64,000 nucleotides of DNA from Fodinibacter sp963695175 (GCA_963695175.1 CAVOGG010000004.1:1302001-1366000), one strand, 5' to 3'; positions 35,070 through 44,628 are shown, numbered from the stretch's first letter. The notes: generated by a model from the sequence alone, not told the origin. Translations and numbers: made by a program.

Positions 35070-35096
35070 TTGGCACTCGCCCTAGGTGAGTGCCAG
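35070..35096. promoter_or_regulatory. CIRCE operator 2 (HrcA site)
   Basis: TTGGCACTC-N9-GAGTGCCAG, with nine-base arms that are almost fully complementary to each other. It lies just after the expected transcription start. Confidence 0.9.
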
Positions 35097-35193
35097 CGCA
35101 CCCCGGGTCAGGATCGACCCCCGCGACGGCGAGAGCGGCCCGGGCGCGCAGTCCCCGTCCACTTCGACTCACCCCACAGGGGAGGAGCACACC

Positions 35194-35487
35194 GTGTCGG
35201 TTTCCATCAAGCCGCTCGAGGACCGCATCGTCATCAAGAGCCTCGAGGCCGAGCAGACGACCGCGTCCGGTCTCGTCATTCCGGACACTGCGAAGGAGAA
35301 GCCCCAGGAGGGCGAGGTCCTCGCAGTCGGCCCCGGCCGCATCGACGACAAGGGCAACCGCGTCCCGCTCGACGTCCAGGTCGGTGACCGCGTCATCTAC
35401 AGCAAGTACGGCGGCACCGAGATCAAGCACGGCGGCGAGGAGTACCTCATCCTGTCCGCCCGTGACGTCCTCGCCGTCGTCGGCTGA
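35194..35487 (+). CDS. groS: Co-chaperonin GroES
   Basis: GroES is the heptameric lid of the GroEL folding chamber. The 97-residue product is standard: VSIKPLEDRIVIKSLEAEQT at the start, the mobile loop TASGLVIPDTAKEKPQEGEV (residues about 23-42), VLAVGPGRIDDKGNRV, and the C-terminal YGGTEIKHGGEEYLILSARD. GTG 35194 follows the strong site GGGGAGGAG. The leader is about 125 nt long, unusual among the many leaderless genes here, and holds the second CIRCE operator. It is cotranscribed with groEL 153 bp downstream. Confidence 0.97.
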   Translation: MSVSIKPLEDRIVIKSLEAEQTTASGLVIPDTAKEKPQEGEVLAVGPGRIDDKGNRVPLDVQVGDRVIYSKYGGTEIKHGGEEYLILSARDVLAVVG

Positions 35488-35640
35488 CGCACGACCCACG
35501 TATGCCGTGACCGCGCCCCGGTGCGCACCCGCCACCGGGTGTGACCGGGGCGCGTCCGGTACCGCTGACTGAACGACAATCCCGCCTCGACGGAGCGCGA
35601 CCCCGCGCCCGCCCCGGCATCCCGATCACGAAGGACAGCA

Positions 35641-37257
<1,617 letters not shown>

Positions 37258-37300
37258 CGCTTCCCCTCCGCGCCGCTCGCCGGCGCACCCCGCACCACCC

Positions 37301-37418
37301 CGGATGCCGTCCGCTCACCCGAGCGGGCGGCATCCGTGCGTCGTGGGCCCGGGCAGCGTCGCTCGGATGCCGGGTGTTCCCGTCGGGCGCCCGTGGTGAG
37401 TTCTTGCTCCCGTGGTGA
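37301..37418. repeat. 117-bp direct repeat, copy A, starting with the groEL terminator hairpin
   Basis: Nearly identical to 37678-37794 (one substitution and one single-base indel seen). Its first 36 bp (37302-37337) form a hairpin, CGGATGCCGTCCGCTC pairing with GAGCGGGCGGCATCCG, that should terminate groEL. The rest is not coding as far as I can tell. Confidence 0.85.
37302..37337 (+). terminator. groEL terminator hairpin
   Basis: A 16-bp stem with one G-T pair and a short ACCC loop, 44 bp after the groEL stop. Confidence 0.7.
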
Positions 37419-37537
37419 GCTCCTTCTCCGGTGGCGCGCTGCTGCAGGGACGCACCACCGGAGCCGGGATCTGCACCCGGAGTTCGGATCTGCCAGCGGG
37501 GCACGCATCAACGTCGAGGTCTGGCCGCGGGAGCACT

Positions 37538-37650
37538 TGCGAAGTCAGGAGCAGCTCGTCGAGTCAGGGTGGTGTCGCAGGCTCAGGGCCGAATACGCCC
37601 CTGAGCCGGCGACTCGATCCAGAATCCGCGAGCTCCTCCTGACTTCGCAG
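37538..37650. repeat. Intergenic palindromic repeat, copy 2
   Basis: Outer arms TGCGAAGTCAGGAGCAGCTC and the near complement ending GACTTCGCA, with an inner CTCAGGG/CCCTGAG pair. It is the longest copy (113 bp) and lies inside the groEL to S4-gene desert, between the two 117-bp direct repeats. Confidence 0.8.
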
Positions 37651-37677
37651 GCCCGCGAGCGATGGTGACGTCCCGAT

Positions 37678-37794
37678 CCGGATGCCGTCCGCTCACCCGA
37701 GCGGGCGGCATCCGTGCGTCGTGGGCCCGGGCAGCGTCGCTCGGATGCCGGGTGTTCCCGGCGGGCGCCGTGGTGAGTTCTTGCTCCCGTGGTG
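37678..37794. repeat. 117-bp direct repeat, copy B
   Basis: Second copy of 37301-37418, offset by 377 bp, with the same leading hairpin (37679-37714). Here the hairpin lies downstream of the minus-strand S4 gene, so it may terminate that gene. Confidence 0.85.
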
Positions 37795-37804
37795 CGGCGT
37801 CGGG

Positions 37805-38029
37805 TCAGGGCTCGGCGGTGACGTGGATCGTCTCGGCCTCGTACGTCACGACGTCGCCCGGGCGCACCTGCCGACCGCGCCGGGTGTCGATCTCGTCGTT
37901 GACGGCGACCAGCCCGCGCTCGATGACCTCGCGGGCCATGGCGCCGTCGTCGACGACACCGGCCAGCTTGAGCAGCTGGCCCAGGCGGATGGTCTCGTCG
38001 CGGATCGGGACGTCGAGGGGGGTGCTCAC
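37805..38029 (-). CDS. Small S4-domain RNA-binding protein
   Basis: A 74-residue protein made almost wholly of one S4 domain: IRLGQLLKLAGVVDDGAMAR (residues about 14-33), then EVIERGLVAVNDEIDTRRGR and QVRPGDVVTYEAETIHVTA. This matches the stand-alone S4 proteins of the YbcJ type, which bind structured RNA, often ribosomal. The GTG start at 38029 has no strong ribosome site. The stop lies next to direct repeat B. Its specific RNA partner is unknown. Confidence 0.8.
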   Translation of the reverse strand: MSTPLDVPIRDETIRLGQLLKLAGVVDDGAMAREVIERGLVAVNDEIDTRRGRQVRPGDVVTYEAETIHVTAEP

Positions 38030-38153
38030 GGCGTCAGGCTACTGCGGGCCGGACGCCGTGCCGCGCGGAGCCGCCGGGCCGGGCGCACAGCCCGGGCGCC
38101 AAGGGCACGCGGCCGCTGGTGCCTCGTCGAGGAGCGCACCGACACCGGTGTCC

Positions 38154-38218
38154 GGGTCGCAGGACGTCCCAGCCGGTGGTGACGTCAATGTCACCGCCGA
38201 CGGGCCGTCCTGCGACCC
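38154..38218. terminator. Long hairpin downstream of the WhiB gene
   Basis: A perfect 13-bp outer stem (GGGTCGCAGGACG with its complement) encloses an inner GGTGGTGAC/GTCACCGCC stem. It probably ends the minus-strand whiB transcript 60 bp after its stop, though its 65-bp two-tier shape is unusual for a plain terminator. The rest of 38030-38278 shows nothing I recognise. Confidence 0.55.
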
Positions 38219-38278
38219 GAACCGCCTCTCGCCCCCGGCTCGGTGGGCGGCGACCGCGTGCAGGGCGGTCCTCGAGGT

Positions 38279-38569
38279 TCAGGACGCGATGTGCCGATCG
38301 CGGGCGTAGACCGTCTCGCGCTCGTCCTCGGTGAGCCCGCCCCAGACGCCGTAGGGCTCGCGAACCGCCAGCGCGTGGCTGCGGCACTGCTGGAGCACCG
38401 GGCAGGTCAGGCAGATCTCCTTGGCGGCCGTGGCACGGGTGCGGCGCTTGCTGCCACGTTCGCCCTCGGGATGGAAGAACACCTCGGGACCGACACGACG
38501 GCACGCGCCGTCGAGCTGCCAGTCCCACAGGTCGGCCACGGGACCCGGGAGTCGGGTGATCTCGGCCAT
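38279..38569 (-). CDS. WhiB-family iron-sulfur regulator (WhiB3/WhiD type)
   Basis: A 96-residue Wbl protein that carries a 4Fe-4S cluster sensitive to oxygen or nitric oxide and partners with the housekeeping sigma factor. The four cluster cysteines are visible: LDGACRRVG (first), then KEICLTCPVLQQCRSHAL (three, in the C-x2-C-x5-C spacing). The C-terminal REPYGVWGGLTEDERE is the family's turn motif. EVFFHPEGERG and VREPYGVWGG resemble Streptomyces WhiD and M. tuberculosis WhiB3, and whiB3 occupies the matching position near groEL1 in M. tuberculosis. ATG 38569 follows GGAGG on the minus strand; the longer frame upstream is not family-like. Confidence 0.9.
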   Translation of the reverse strand: MAEITRLPGPVADLWDWQLDGACRRVGPEVFFHPEGERGSKRRTRATAAKEICLTCPVLQQCRSHALAVREPYGVWGGLTEDERETVYARDRHIAS

Positions 38570-38828
38570 CTGTACCTCCAAGGAACTGATGCCGCTCCCC
38601 GGGAGCGGCCAGAGCCTCACGGTAGGAGCGGGTTGGTACGCGGTGGGCAATCCTTTGGCAAAGTGTTGGTCAAAACAGTCTGGGAGGCCCCTGAAGCCCC
38701 TCTGACCTCGCACTTCACCCACCACGGATCCCGAAGGTCATCGACCCGCGCCGGGCCGTCCGGGCCGGCCCGGGAGCCGGACGCGCCACGGTCCGGGGCA
38801 CCGTGACGGGGGTGGGCCCGCGACCACG
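38570..38828. other. Divergent intergenic region between whiB and guaB
   Basis: About 260 bp without a gene. An AT-richer patch near 38645-38685 holds CCTTTGGCAAAG and a minus-strand TTGACC that could be the whiB -35. I could not assign a convincing -10 or operator. The half nearest guaB is plain GC-rich sequence. Confidence 0.4.
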
Positions 38829-38834
38829 TAGAAT
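38829..38834 (+). promoter_or_regulatory. -10 box (TAGAAT) of leaderless guaB
   Basis: TAGAAT ends six bases before ATG 38841, and no ribosome site is present. It is the closest match to the TATAAT consensus among the leaderless starts here. Confidence 0.6.
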
Positions 38835-38840
38835 TGGGCG

Positions 38841-40451
38841 ATGAGCCTCGGACTCGACGAGACCCGCACCCCCCACGACGACCTGCCGCGCGGCGGCGCG
38901 CCCGCGGGTGACCCGAGCCCCGCCCCGGCCGTGGCGGCGGCCACGGCCGAGCCGGCGCAGGCATCCCCGTTCGCGGAGCTGGGACTGACCTACGACGACG
39001 TGCTGCTGCAGCCCGGCGAGACCGACGTCATCCCGAGCGAGGTCGACACCACGGCCCGGCTGACCCGCGAGATCTCGATCAAGGTGCCGCTCATCTCGGC
39101 CGCCATGGACACCGTCACCGAGGCCCGGATGGCGATCGCGATGGCCCGGCACGGCGGCATCGGCATCCTGCACCGCAACCTGTCGATCGAGGACCAGGCC
39201 TACCAGGTCGACCTCGTCAAGCGCACCCAGACCGGCATGATCTCCAACCCGGTCACCATCGGCCCGGACGCCACCCTCGAGGAGCTCGACGAGATCTGCG
39301 GCCGCTACCGCGTCTCGGGCCTGCCGGTCGTCGACGACGGCAACCACCTGCTCGGCATCGTGACCAACCGCGACCTGCGCTTCACCCCGGTCGCCGAGTG
39401 GGGCCACACGCTGGTGCGCGAGGTCATGACCCCGATGCCGCTGATCACCGGTCACGTCGGCATCGGCCACGACGAGGCGACGGTGCTGCTGCGCCAGCAC
39501 AAGCGCGAGCGACTCCCGATCGTCGACGACCAGGGCCGGCTCAGCGGGCTGATCACCGTCAAGGACTTCGTGAAGTCCGAGCAGTTCCCCGACGCGAGCA
39601 AGGATGCCGACGGCCGACTCCTCGTCGGTGCCGCGGTCGGCTACTTCGGCGAGGCCTGGCAGCGCGCCACCACGCTGATCGACGCCGGCGTCGACGTGCT
39701 CGTCGTCGACACCGCCCACGGCCACGCGCGCCTGCTCCTGGAGATGGTCGAGCGGGTCAAGAAGGACCCCGCCACCCGGCACGTGCAGGTCATCGGCGGC
39801 AACGTCGCGACCCGAGCCGGCGCCCAGGCGCTCGTCGACGCCGGGGTCGACGCCGTCAAGGTCGGTGTCGGGCCGGGCTCGATCTGCACCACCCGCGTCG
39901 TCGCCGGCGTGGGCGTGCCGCAGGTCACCGCCATCTACCAGGCCTCGCTGGCCTGTGGCCCCGCCGGGGTGCCGCTCATCGGCGACGGCGGCCTGCAGTA
40001 CTCCGGCGACATCGCCAAGGCCCTCGTGGCCGGCGCCGACACCGTGATGGTCGGCTCGCTGCTCGCCGGCTGCGAGGAGTCGCCGGGCGAGCTGGTCTTC
40101 ATCAACGGCAAGCAGTTCAAGGCCTACCGCGGCATGGGCTCGCTCGGTGCGATGTCGTCGCGGGGCAAGAAGTCCTACTCCAAGGACCGCTACTTCCAGG
40201 CCGACGTCACCTCCGACGACAAGATCGTGCCCGAGGGCATCGAGGGCCAGGTCGCCTACCGCGGCCCGGTCGGCGCCGTCACCCACCAGCTCGTGGGGGG
40301 CCTGCACCAGTCGATGTTCTACGTCGGCGCGCGCACCATCCCCGAGCTCAAGGCCCGTGGGCGCTTCATCCGGATCACGACCGCCGGCCTGCGCGAGTCG
40401 CACCCGCACGACATCACCGGCATCGTCGAGGCGCCGAACTACTCCGGCTGA
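38841..40451 (+). CDS. guaB: Inosine-5'-monophosphate dehydrogenase
   Basis: IMPDH oxidises IMP to XMP, the committed step to GMP. The 536-residue enzyme has LTYDDVLLQPGETDVIPSEV near residue 50 after an Ala/Pro-rich leader, DTVTEARMAIAMARHGGIGI, and two CBS domains between about 130 and 250 (VSGLPVVDDGNHLLGIVTNR and RERLPIVDDQGRLSGLITVK). The catalytic-cysteine loop is VGVGPGSICTTRVVAGVGVP (about 345), then GDGGLQYSGDIAKALVAGAD, and the mobile flap AYRGMGSLGAMSSRGKKSYS. The stop codon overlaps the 3' end of the convergent P1 peptidase gene by 13 bp. This corresponds to guaB2 of mycobacteria. Confidence 0.96.
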   Translation: MSLGLDETRTPHDDLPRGGAPAGDPSPAPAVAAATAEPAQASPFAELGLTYDDVLLQPGETDVIPSEVDTTARLTREISIKVPLISAAMDTVTEARMAIAMARHGGIGILHRNLSIEDQAYQVDLVKRTQTGMISNPVTIGPDATLEELDEICGRYRVSGLPVVDDGNHLLGIVTNRDLRFTPVAEWGHTLVREVMTPMPLITGHVGIGHDEATVLLRQHKRERLPIVDDQGRLSGLITVKDFVKSEQFPDASKDADGRLLVGAAVGYFGEAWQRATTLIDAGVDVLVVDTAHGHARLLLEMVERVKKDPATRHVQVIGGNVATRAGAQALVDAGVDAVKVGVGPGSICTTRVVAGVGVPQVTAIYQASLACGPAGVPLIGDGGLQYSGDIAKALVAGADTVMVGSLLAGCEESPGELVFINGKQFKAYRGMGSLGAMSSRGKKSYSKDRYFQADVTSDDKIVPEGIEGQVAYRGPVGAVTHQLVGGLHQSMFYVGARTIPELKARGRFIRITTAGLRESHPHDITGIVEAPNYSG

Positions 40452-41482
40452 GCCGAGCCCTCGCCCGCCAGGGCGTCGCGGTACGACGGCAGCGCCACGC
40501 CGCCGTCGGCCGTGCGGTCGACCGAGGACGCCGCGAGCACGGCCCGAACGATCGCCAGCGACACGCAGTCGGCGGCGGCGGTCTGCAGCTCGACCTCGTC
40601 GATGCCGGTGACCGCAGGACGTTCGCCGGTCGCGAGGGTGAACACCGTGTCGCCGTCGTAGGCCGTGTGCACCGGTGACAGCGCGCGTGCGAAGCCGTCG
40701 TGGGCCACGCCGGCGAGCTTCTGGCAGCCCGCCTTGGCCAGGGTCGCGTCGGTCGCCACGACGGCCAGGGTGGTCGCCGTACCGGCCCGCAGCTGCTCGA
40801 CCTCCTCGGCGCGCGCCGCCCAGTACGCGGCGACGCGCACGGCATCCGGTGCTGGTGCGTCGAGGCCCGGCGCCAGGTGGGCCGCGAACAGCCCACCGTC
40901 AGCGCCGAACGCCGCGCCGACCGCGTTGACGACGACCAGCGCACCCACCGTCGTGCCCGAGGCGAGCACCGCGGATGCCGTGCCCACCCCACCGCGCAGA
41001 CCTCCCGCTCGTGCCCCGGTGCCGGCCCCGACGGGTCCCTGCTCGACCGGCCCGGAGGCCGCCGACCGGTAGGCCCCGGCACCGTCGGCCGGGCCGGGGT
41101 GGTTCAGCCAGGACCCGCCGCGACCGAGGTCGAACAGGATGGCGGCGGGCACGATCGGCACCCGCTCGTGCGGTTCCGGGCCGACCGGCCAGCCCGCGCC
41201 GTCCTCGTACACCGCGGCCGCCACCCCGTCGGCGGCCGACAGCCCGAACACGCTGCCGCCGGCCAGCACCACGGCGTCGACGGCGGAGACCAGGTTGCGC
41301 GGGTCGAGCAGGTCGGTCTCGCGGGTGCCCGGCCCACCACCGCGCACGTCGACCCCGCCCACCGTGCCGGGCGGCGGCACGACGACGGTCACCCCGGTCA
41401 GCCAGCCCGGCTCGTCGCGGGTGGTGTGGCCGACGCGCACGCCGGCGACGTCGGTGATCGCGTCGTGGGGTCCGGGCTGCAC
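40439..41482 (-). CDS. P1 (DmpA) family peptidase
   Basis: A 347-residue N-terminal-nucleophile hydrolase relative of L-aminopeptidase DmpA. It opens DAITDVAGVRVGHTTRDEPG, then TVVVPPPGTVGGVDVRGGGP and ETDLLDPRNLVSAVDAVVLA, with GGSVFGLSAADGVAA (about residue 75), all standard for the family. The probable self-cleavage region is GALVVVNAVGAAFG (about 180), and ATTLAVVATDATLAKAGCQK follows. Substrates of the actinobacterial members are mostly unknown; some act on beta-peptides or cyclic imides. The start is GTG 41482. Its stop region overlaps the end of guaB on the other strand by 13 bp. Confidence 0.85.
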   Translation of the reverse strand: MQPGPHDAITDVAGVRVGHTTRDEPGWLTGVTVVVPPPGTVGGVDVRGGGPGTRETDLLDPRNLVSAVDAVVLAGGSVFGLSAADGVAAAVYEDGAGWPVGPEPHERVPIVPAAILFDLGRGGSWLNHPGPADGAGAYRSAASGPVEQGPVGAGTGARAGGLRGGVGTASAVLASGTTVGALVVVNAVGAAFGADGGLFAAHLAPGLDAPAPDAVRVAAYWAARAEEVEQLRAGTATTLAVVATDATLAKAGCQKLAGVAHDGFARALSPVHTAYDGDTVFTLATGERPAVTGIDEVELQTAAADCVSLAIVRAVLAASSVDRTADGGVALPSYRDALAGEGSAQPE

Positions 41483-41495
41483 GGCCCCAGCATGA

Positions 41496-41531
41496 CGGAT
41501 GCCGGCCCCGCTGGTGCGGGACCGGCATCCG
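41496..41531 (-). terminator. Hairpin terminator after the minus-strand MFS gene
   Basis: CGGATGCCGG and CCGGCATCCG pair around an inner CCCCGC/GCGGG stem, 18 bp after the MFS stop and just before the P1 peptidase start. It uses the over-represented GGATGCCG word as its stem. Confidence 0.6.
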
Positions 41532-41548
41532 GTCGAGACGTCAGGACC

Positions 41549-43195
41549 TCAGTGGAGCAGGACCTGGGGCGCGACGTCCTCGGCGTCGGCGTCGTCGAGC
41601 AGGTGCGACTCCTCGCGCTTGCGCGGCAGGAAGTACGCCGGGATCAGCGTGAGGGTGAGCATGATCGCGGCGACCCAGAAGGTGTTGGCGAACGCACTCG
41701 CCATCGCCTCGTGCACCGCGAGGTTCAGCGCCTTCCCGAAGGCCCCGAGGTTGTCGGCGTACCGGGCGAGGATCTCGCCGACCGCGGGGAACTTGCCTGC
41801 GATGGTGCTGAGCTGGGCCGGGTCCACGACGCCCTTGGTCGCCTCGGCGAACTTCTGGGCCCCGCTGACGAGCGGGTCGTTGTTCAGGCCGTTGGTCAGC
41901 ACGACCGACATGATGGCGACACCGATCGACGAGGCGATCTGCTGGCTGATGTTGAGCAACGTCGACCCGCGGGCCACGTCGTGCGACTTCAGCGTCCGCA
42001 GCGCGGAGGTCATCAGCGGCATCATCGTGGCGCCCATGCCCAGGCCCATGAGGAACAGGACCGGGAGGATGTAGGCGTACGACGTGGTCGCGGTGAGCTG
42101 GGTCAGGGCGTACATGCCCGCGATGATGGCGACCAGGCCGAAGGGCACGATCCGCCCGACGGGCAGCTTGTCGGACAGCGCTCCCGCGATGGGCATGGTG
42201 CACATCGCGCCGAGGCCCTGCACCGCCATCAGCCAGCCGGCCTGCAGCGGCGTCTCGCCGCGCACCTGCTGGAAGTAGGTCGGCACGAGGAGCAGCCCGC
42301 CGAAGAAGGCCGCCGCGAACAGGAACATCGTGATGACCGAGACCGTGAGGTTGCGGTTCTTGAACAGGCGCAGGTCGAGCAGCGGGTGCTTCGGCTTGAA
42401 GCTCCAGAACACGAAGCCCGCCACCATGAGCAGCCCGACGATGCCGGGGATGAGCACCTTGGGGGAGGCGATGGTGCCCTCGCTGGGGATCGACGAGACG
42501 CCGTAGAGGAACAGGGCGAGACCCGGCGACATCAGCGCCATGCCGATCCAGTCGAAGGACTCCGAGGGCTCGGGGCGGTCGGACGCCAGGACGCGCCAGG
42601 AGTAGACGAGGGCGACGGCGCCGATCGGCACGTTGATCAGGAAGATCCAGTGCCAGGAGTAGTTGTCGATGAGGAAGCCGCCGAGGATGGGCCCGAAGAT
42701 CGGGCCGAGCAGCATCGGCACACCGAGGATCGCCATCAGGCGACCCATCCGGGCCGGGCCTGCGGAGCGGGTCATGATCGTCATGCCGAGCGGCATGAGC
42801 ATGCCGCCGCCGAGGCCCTGCAGGGCGCGGAAGCCGATGAGCATCCCGATCGAGGTCGCCAGCGCGCACAGCGTTGAACCGAGGGTGAAGAGCAGCAGCG
42901 CCGTCATGTAGAGGCGCTTGGTGCCGAACCGGTCGGCTGCCCACCCGGTCATCGGGATGACGGTGGCCAGGGCCAGCGTGTAGGCGGTGACGGTCCAGGC
43001 GACGGTGGAGTACGGCAGCGGGTTGCCGGGCTCCCCGAAGACGACCTGGAAGGTCGGCAGTGCGACGTTGACGACGGTGATGTCGAGGATCGACATGATG
43101 GCGCCGAGCACGACGACACCGGCGATCTTGAGGACGGCCCCGTCGATCTTGTCGGGGTACACGGGGGGCGCGGTCTGCGCTGGTGCTGATGACAC
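41549..43195 (-). CDS. MFS multidrug exporter, DHA2 type (second in window)
   Basis: A 548-residue exporter with about 14 hydrophobic segments. It shows AIMSILDITVVNVALPTF near residue 35 (helix 1, motif D1-like), GWAADRFGTKRLYMTALLLF as motif A, LQGLGGGMLMPLGMTIMTR, GPILGGFLIDNYSWHWIFLI (motif C region) and SALRTLKSHDVARGSTLLNI late in the protein. It resembles EmrB-like pumps and is only distantly similar to the MFS protein at 3053. GTG 43195 was chosen because GGAG lies about 6 bp before it and the upstream 30 residues open to 43285 are not family-like. Control may act through the palindromes upstream at 43290-43350. Confidence 0.9.
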   Translation of the reverse strand: MSSAPAQTAPPVYPDKIDGAVLKIAGVVVLGAIMSILDITVVNVALPTFQVVFGEPGNPLPYSTVAWTVTAYTLALATVIPMTGWAADRFGTKRLYMTALLLFTLGSTLCALATSIGMLIGFRALQGLGGGMLMPLGMTIMTRSAGPARMGRLMAILGVPMLLGPIFGPILGGFLIDNYSWHWIFLINVPIGAVALVYSWRVLASDRPEPSESFDWIGMALMSPGLALFLYGVSSIPSEGTIASPKVLIPGIVGLLMVAGFVFWSFKPKHPLLDLRLFKNRNLTVSVITMFLFAAAFFGGLLLVPTYFQQVRGETPLQAGWLMAVQGLGAMCTMPIAGALSDKLPVGRIVPFGLVAIIAGMYALTQLTATTSYAYILPVLFLMGLGMGATMMPLMTSALRTLKSHDVARGSTLLNISQQIASSIGVAIMSVVLTNGLNNDPLVSGAQKFAEATKGVVDPAQLSTIAGKFPAVGEILARYADNLGAFGKALNLAVHEAMASAFANTFWVAAIMLTLTLIPAYFLPRKREESHLLDDADAEDVAPQVLLH

Positions 43196-43295
43196 GTTGG
43201 CTCCATGTCCGAAGGTGCGGTGGGGGTCTGCCGGGAGGCCCCGTCGTCGACCCCAGGGGGCGGCGGGCCTGATCGGCTGCGGCAACGGTGCCGAC

Positions 43296-43350
43296 GGTCA
43301 AGTGTGCCTCACCTAACCCCCCCATTGGAAACGCTTTCTGCTAGCAGAGG
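43296..43350. promoter_or_regulatory. Candidate operator region upstream of the second MFS gene
   Basis: On the plus strand GGAAACGCTTTC forms a LacI-type half-palindrome (GAAA-CG-CTTTC), with a CTGCTAGCAG palindrome right after it. On the minus strand TTAGGTGAGGC resembles part of a DtxR/IdeR iron box. Either could bind a regulator; neither is a full consensus. Nothing else is seen in the 311-bp gap apart from the repeat at 43407. Confidence 0.35.
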
Positions 43351-43406
43351 ACACCCAGCGGACCGGGAATAATGCGCCGTCACGATCGGTTCGGCGGCTC
43401 GATTCC

Positions 43407-43480
43407 CGCGAAGTCAGGAGCATTTCGCCAACTCAGGGCCGTACCGCATCCTGACCCCGCGGAGTGCTCCTGACTTCGCG
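43407..43480. repeat. Intergenic palindromic repeat, copy 3
   Basis: Arms CGCGAAGTCAGGAGCATTTC and the near complement ending CTGACTTCGCG enclose CTCAGGG...CCTGA. Unlike the other copies it sits directly upstream of a gene, ending 26 bp before guaB3, so the guaB3 -35 region lies inside or next to it. Confidence 0.85.
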
Positions 43481-43494
43481 AGTTTGGCCGTCGG

Positions 43495-43500
43495 TAGGCT
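43495..43500 (+). promoter_or_regulatory. -10 box (TAGGCT) of leaderless guaB3
   Basis: TAGGCT ends six bases before GTG 43507. The matching -35 position would fall at the right edge of palindromic repeat copy 3. Confidence 0.55.
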
Positions 43501-43506
43501 GCCCCG

Positions 43507-44628
43507 GTGACCGAGATCGAGATCGGACGCGGCAAGCGCGGCCGCCGGGCCTATTCCTTCGACGACATCGCCATCGTGCCCTCGCGCCGCACGCGCGACC
43601 CCGAGGAGGTCTCGGTCGGCTGGCAGATCGACGCGTACCACTTCGACCTGCCGGTGATCGCGGCTCCGATGGACTCGGTGATGTCGCCGCAGACCGCCAT
43701 CGCGCTGGGCCAGCTCGGTGGCCTGCCGGTGCTCGACCTCGAGGGGCTGTGGACTCGCTACGACGACCCCACCCCGCTGCTCGCCGAGATCGCGACGCTC
43801 GACCCGGCGTTGGCGACGACCCGCATGCAGGAGATCTACCGCGCCGAGATCCAGCCCGAGCTCGTCACCGAGCGGCTGCGCGAGATCCGGGCTGCCGGGG
43901 TCACGGTCGCCGGCGCCCTCACCCCGCAGCGCACCCAGCAGCTGTGGAAGACGGTCGTCGACGCCGGCGTCGACCTGTTCGTCATCCGCGGCACCACGGT
44001 GTCGGCCGAGCACGTGTCCGGGCGGGCCGAGCCGCTGAACCTCAAGCGCTTCATCTACGAGCTCGACGTGCCGGTGATCGTCGGTGGCGCCGCCTCCTAC
44101 TCCGCGGCCCTGCACCTGATGCGCACCGGTGCGGCCGGCGTGCTCGTCGGCTTCGGCGGCGGTGCCGCGCACACCACACGGCGCACGCTCGGCATCCACG
44201 CGCCGATGGCGTCGGCCATCGCCGACGTCGCGGCTGCCCGACGCGACTACCTCGACGAGTCCGGTGGCCGCTACGTGCACGTCATCGCCGACGGCGGCAT
44301 GGGCACCAGCGGCGACATCGTCAAGGCGGTCGCCTGCGGCGCGGATGCCGTGATGCTCGGGGCTGCGCTCGCGCGCGCCACCGACGCCCCCGGCCGCGGC
44401 TTCCACTGGGGCCCGGAGGCGCACCACCCCGAGCTGCCCCGCGGCGAGCGGGTCGAGGTGGGTGCGGTGGCCGGTCTCCAGGAGATCCTGTTCGGGCCCA
44501 GCCGGGTCGCCGACGGCACGACCAACCTGGTCGGCGCCCTGCGCCGCGCCATGGCGACCTCGGGGTACCTCGACCTCAAGGAGTTCCAGCGGGTCGAGGT
44601 CGTCGTCGCGCCGTACCAGGCCAGCTGA
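43507..44628 (+). CDS. guaB3: GuaB3 family IMP dehydrogenase-related protein
   Basis: A 373-residue IMPDH-like barrel without CBS domains. It opens EIEIGRGKRGRRAYSFDDIA and has VIAAPMDSVMSPQTAIALGQ (about residue 55), GVTVAGALTPQRTQQLWKTV, VIRGTTVSAEHVSG in place of the usual cysteine loop, VPVIVGGAASYSAALHLMRT, and ADGGMGTSGDIVKAVACGAD. The missing SICTT cysteine motif separates it from GuaB. Cyanobacterial GuaB3 is reported to work as an IMP dehydrogenase, while the actinobacterial form has no settled function, so purine metabolism is inferred. It follows guaB and precedes a ChoD-like gene, as in M. tuberculosis (guaB2-guaB3-choD). Confidence 0.92.
   Translation: MTEIEIGRGKRGRRAYSFDDIAIVPSRRTRDPEEVSVGWQIDAYHFDLPVIAAPMDSVMSPQTAIALGQLGGLPVLDLEGLWTRYDDPTPLLAEIATLDPALATTRMQEIYRAEIQPELVTERLREIRAAGVTVAGALTPQRTQQLWKTVVDAGVDLFVIRGTTVSAEHVSGRAEPLNLKRFIYELDVPVIVGGAASYSAALHLMRTGAAGVLVGFGGGAAHTTRRTLGIHAPMASAIADVAAARRDYLDESGGRYVHVIADGGMGTSGDIVKAVACGADAVMLGAALARATDAPGRGFHWGPEAHHPELPRGERVEVGAVAGLQEILFGPSRVADGTTNLVGALRRAMATSGYLDLKEFQRVEVVVAPYQAS

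Noticed and set aside
38030..38278. sigD or another sigma factor gene beside whiB, as in mycobacteria
   Set aside because: No frame in this 249-bp gap encodes a sigma-factor region; only the hairpin at 38154 is present.
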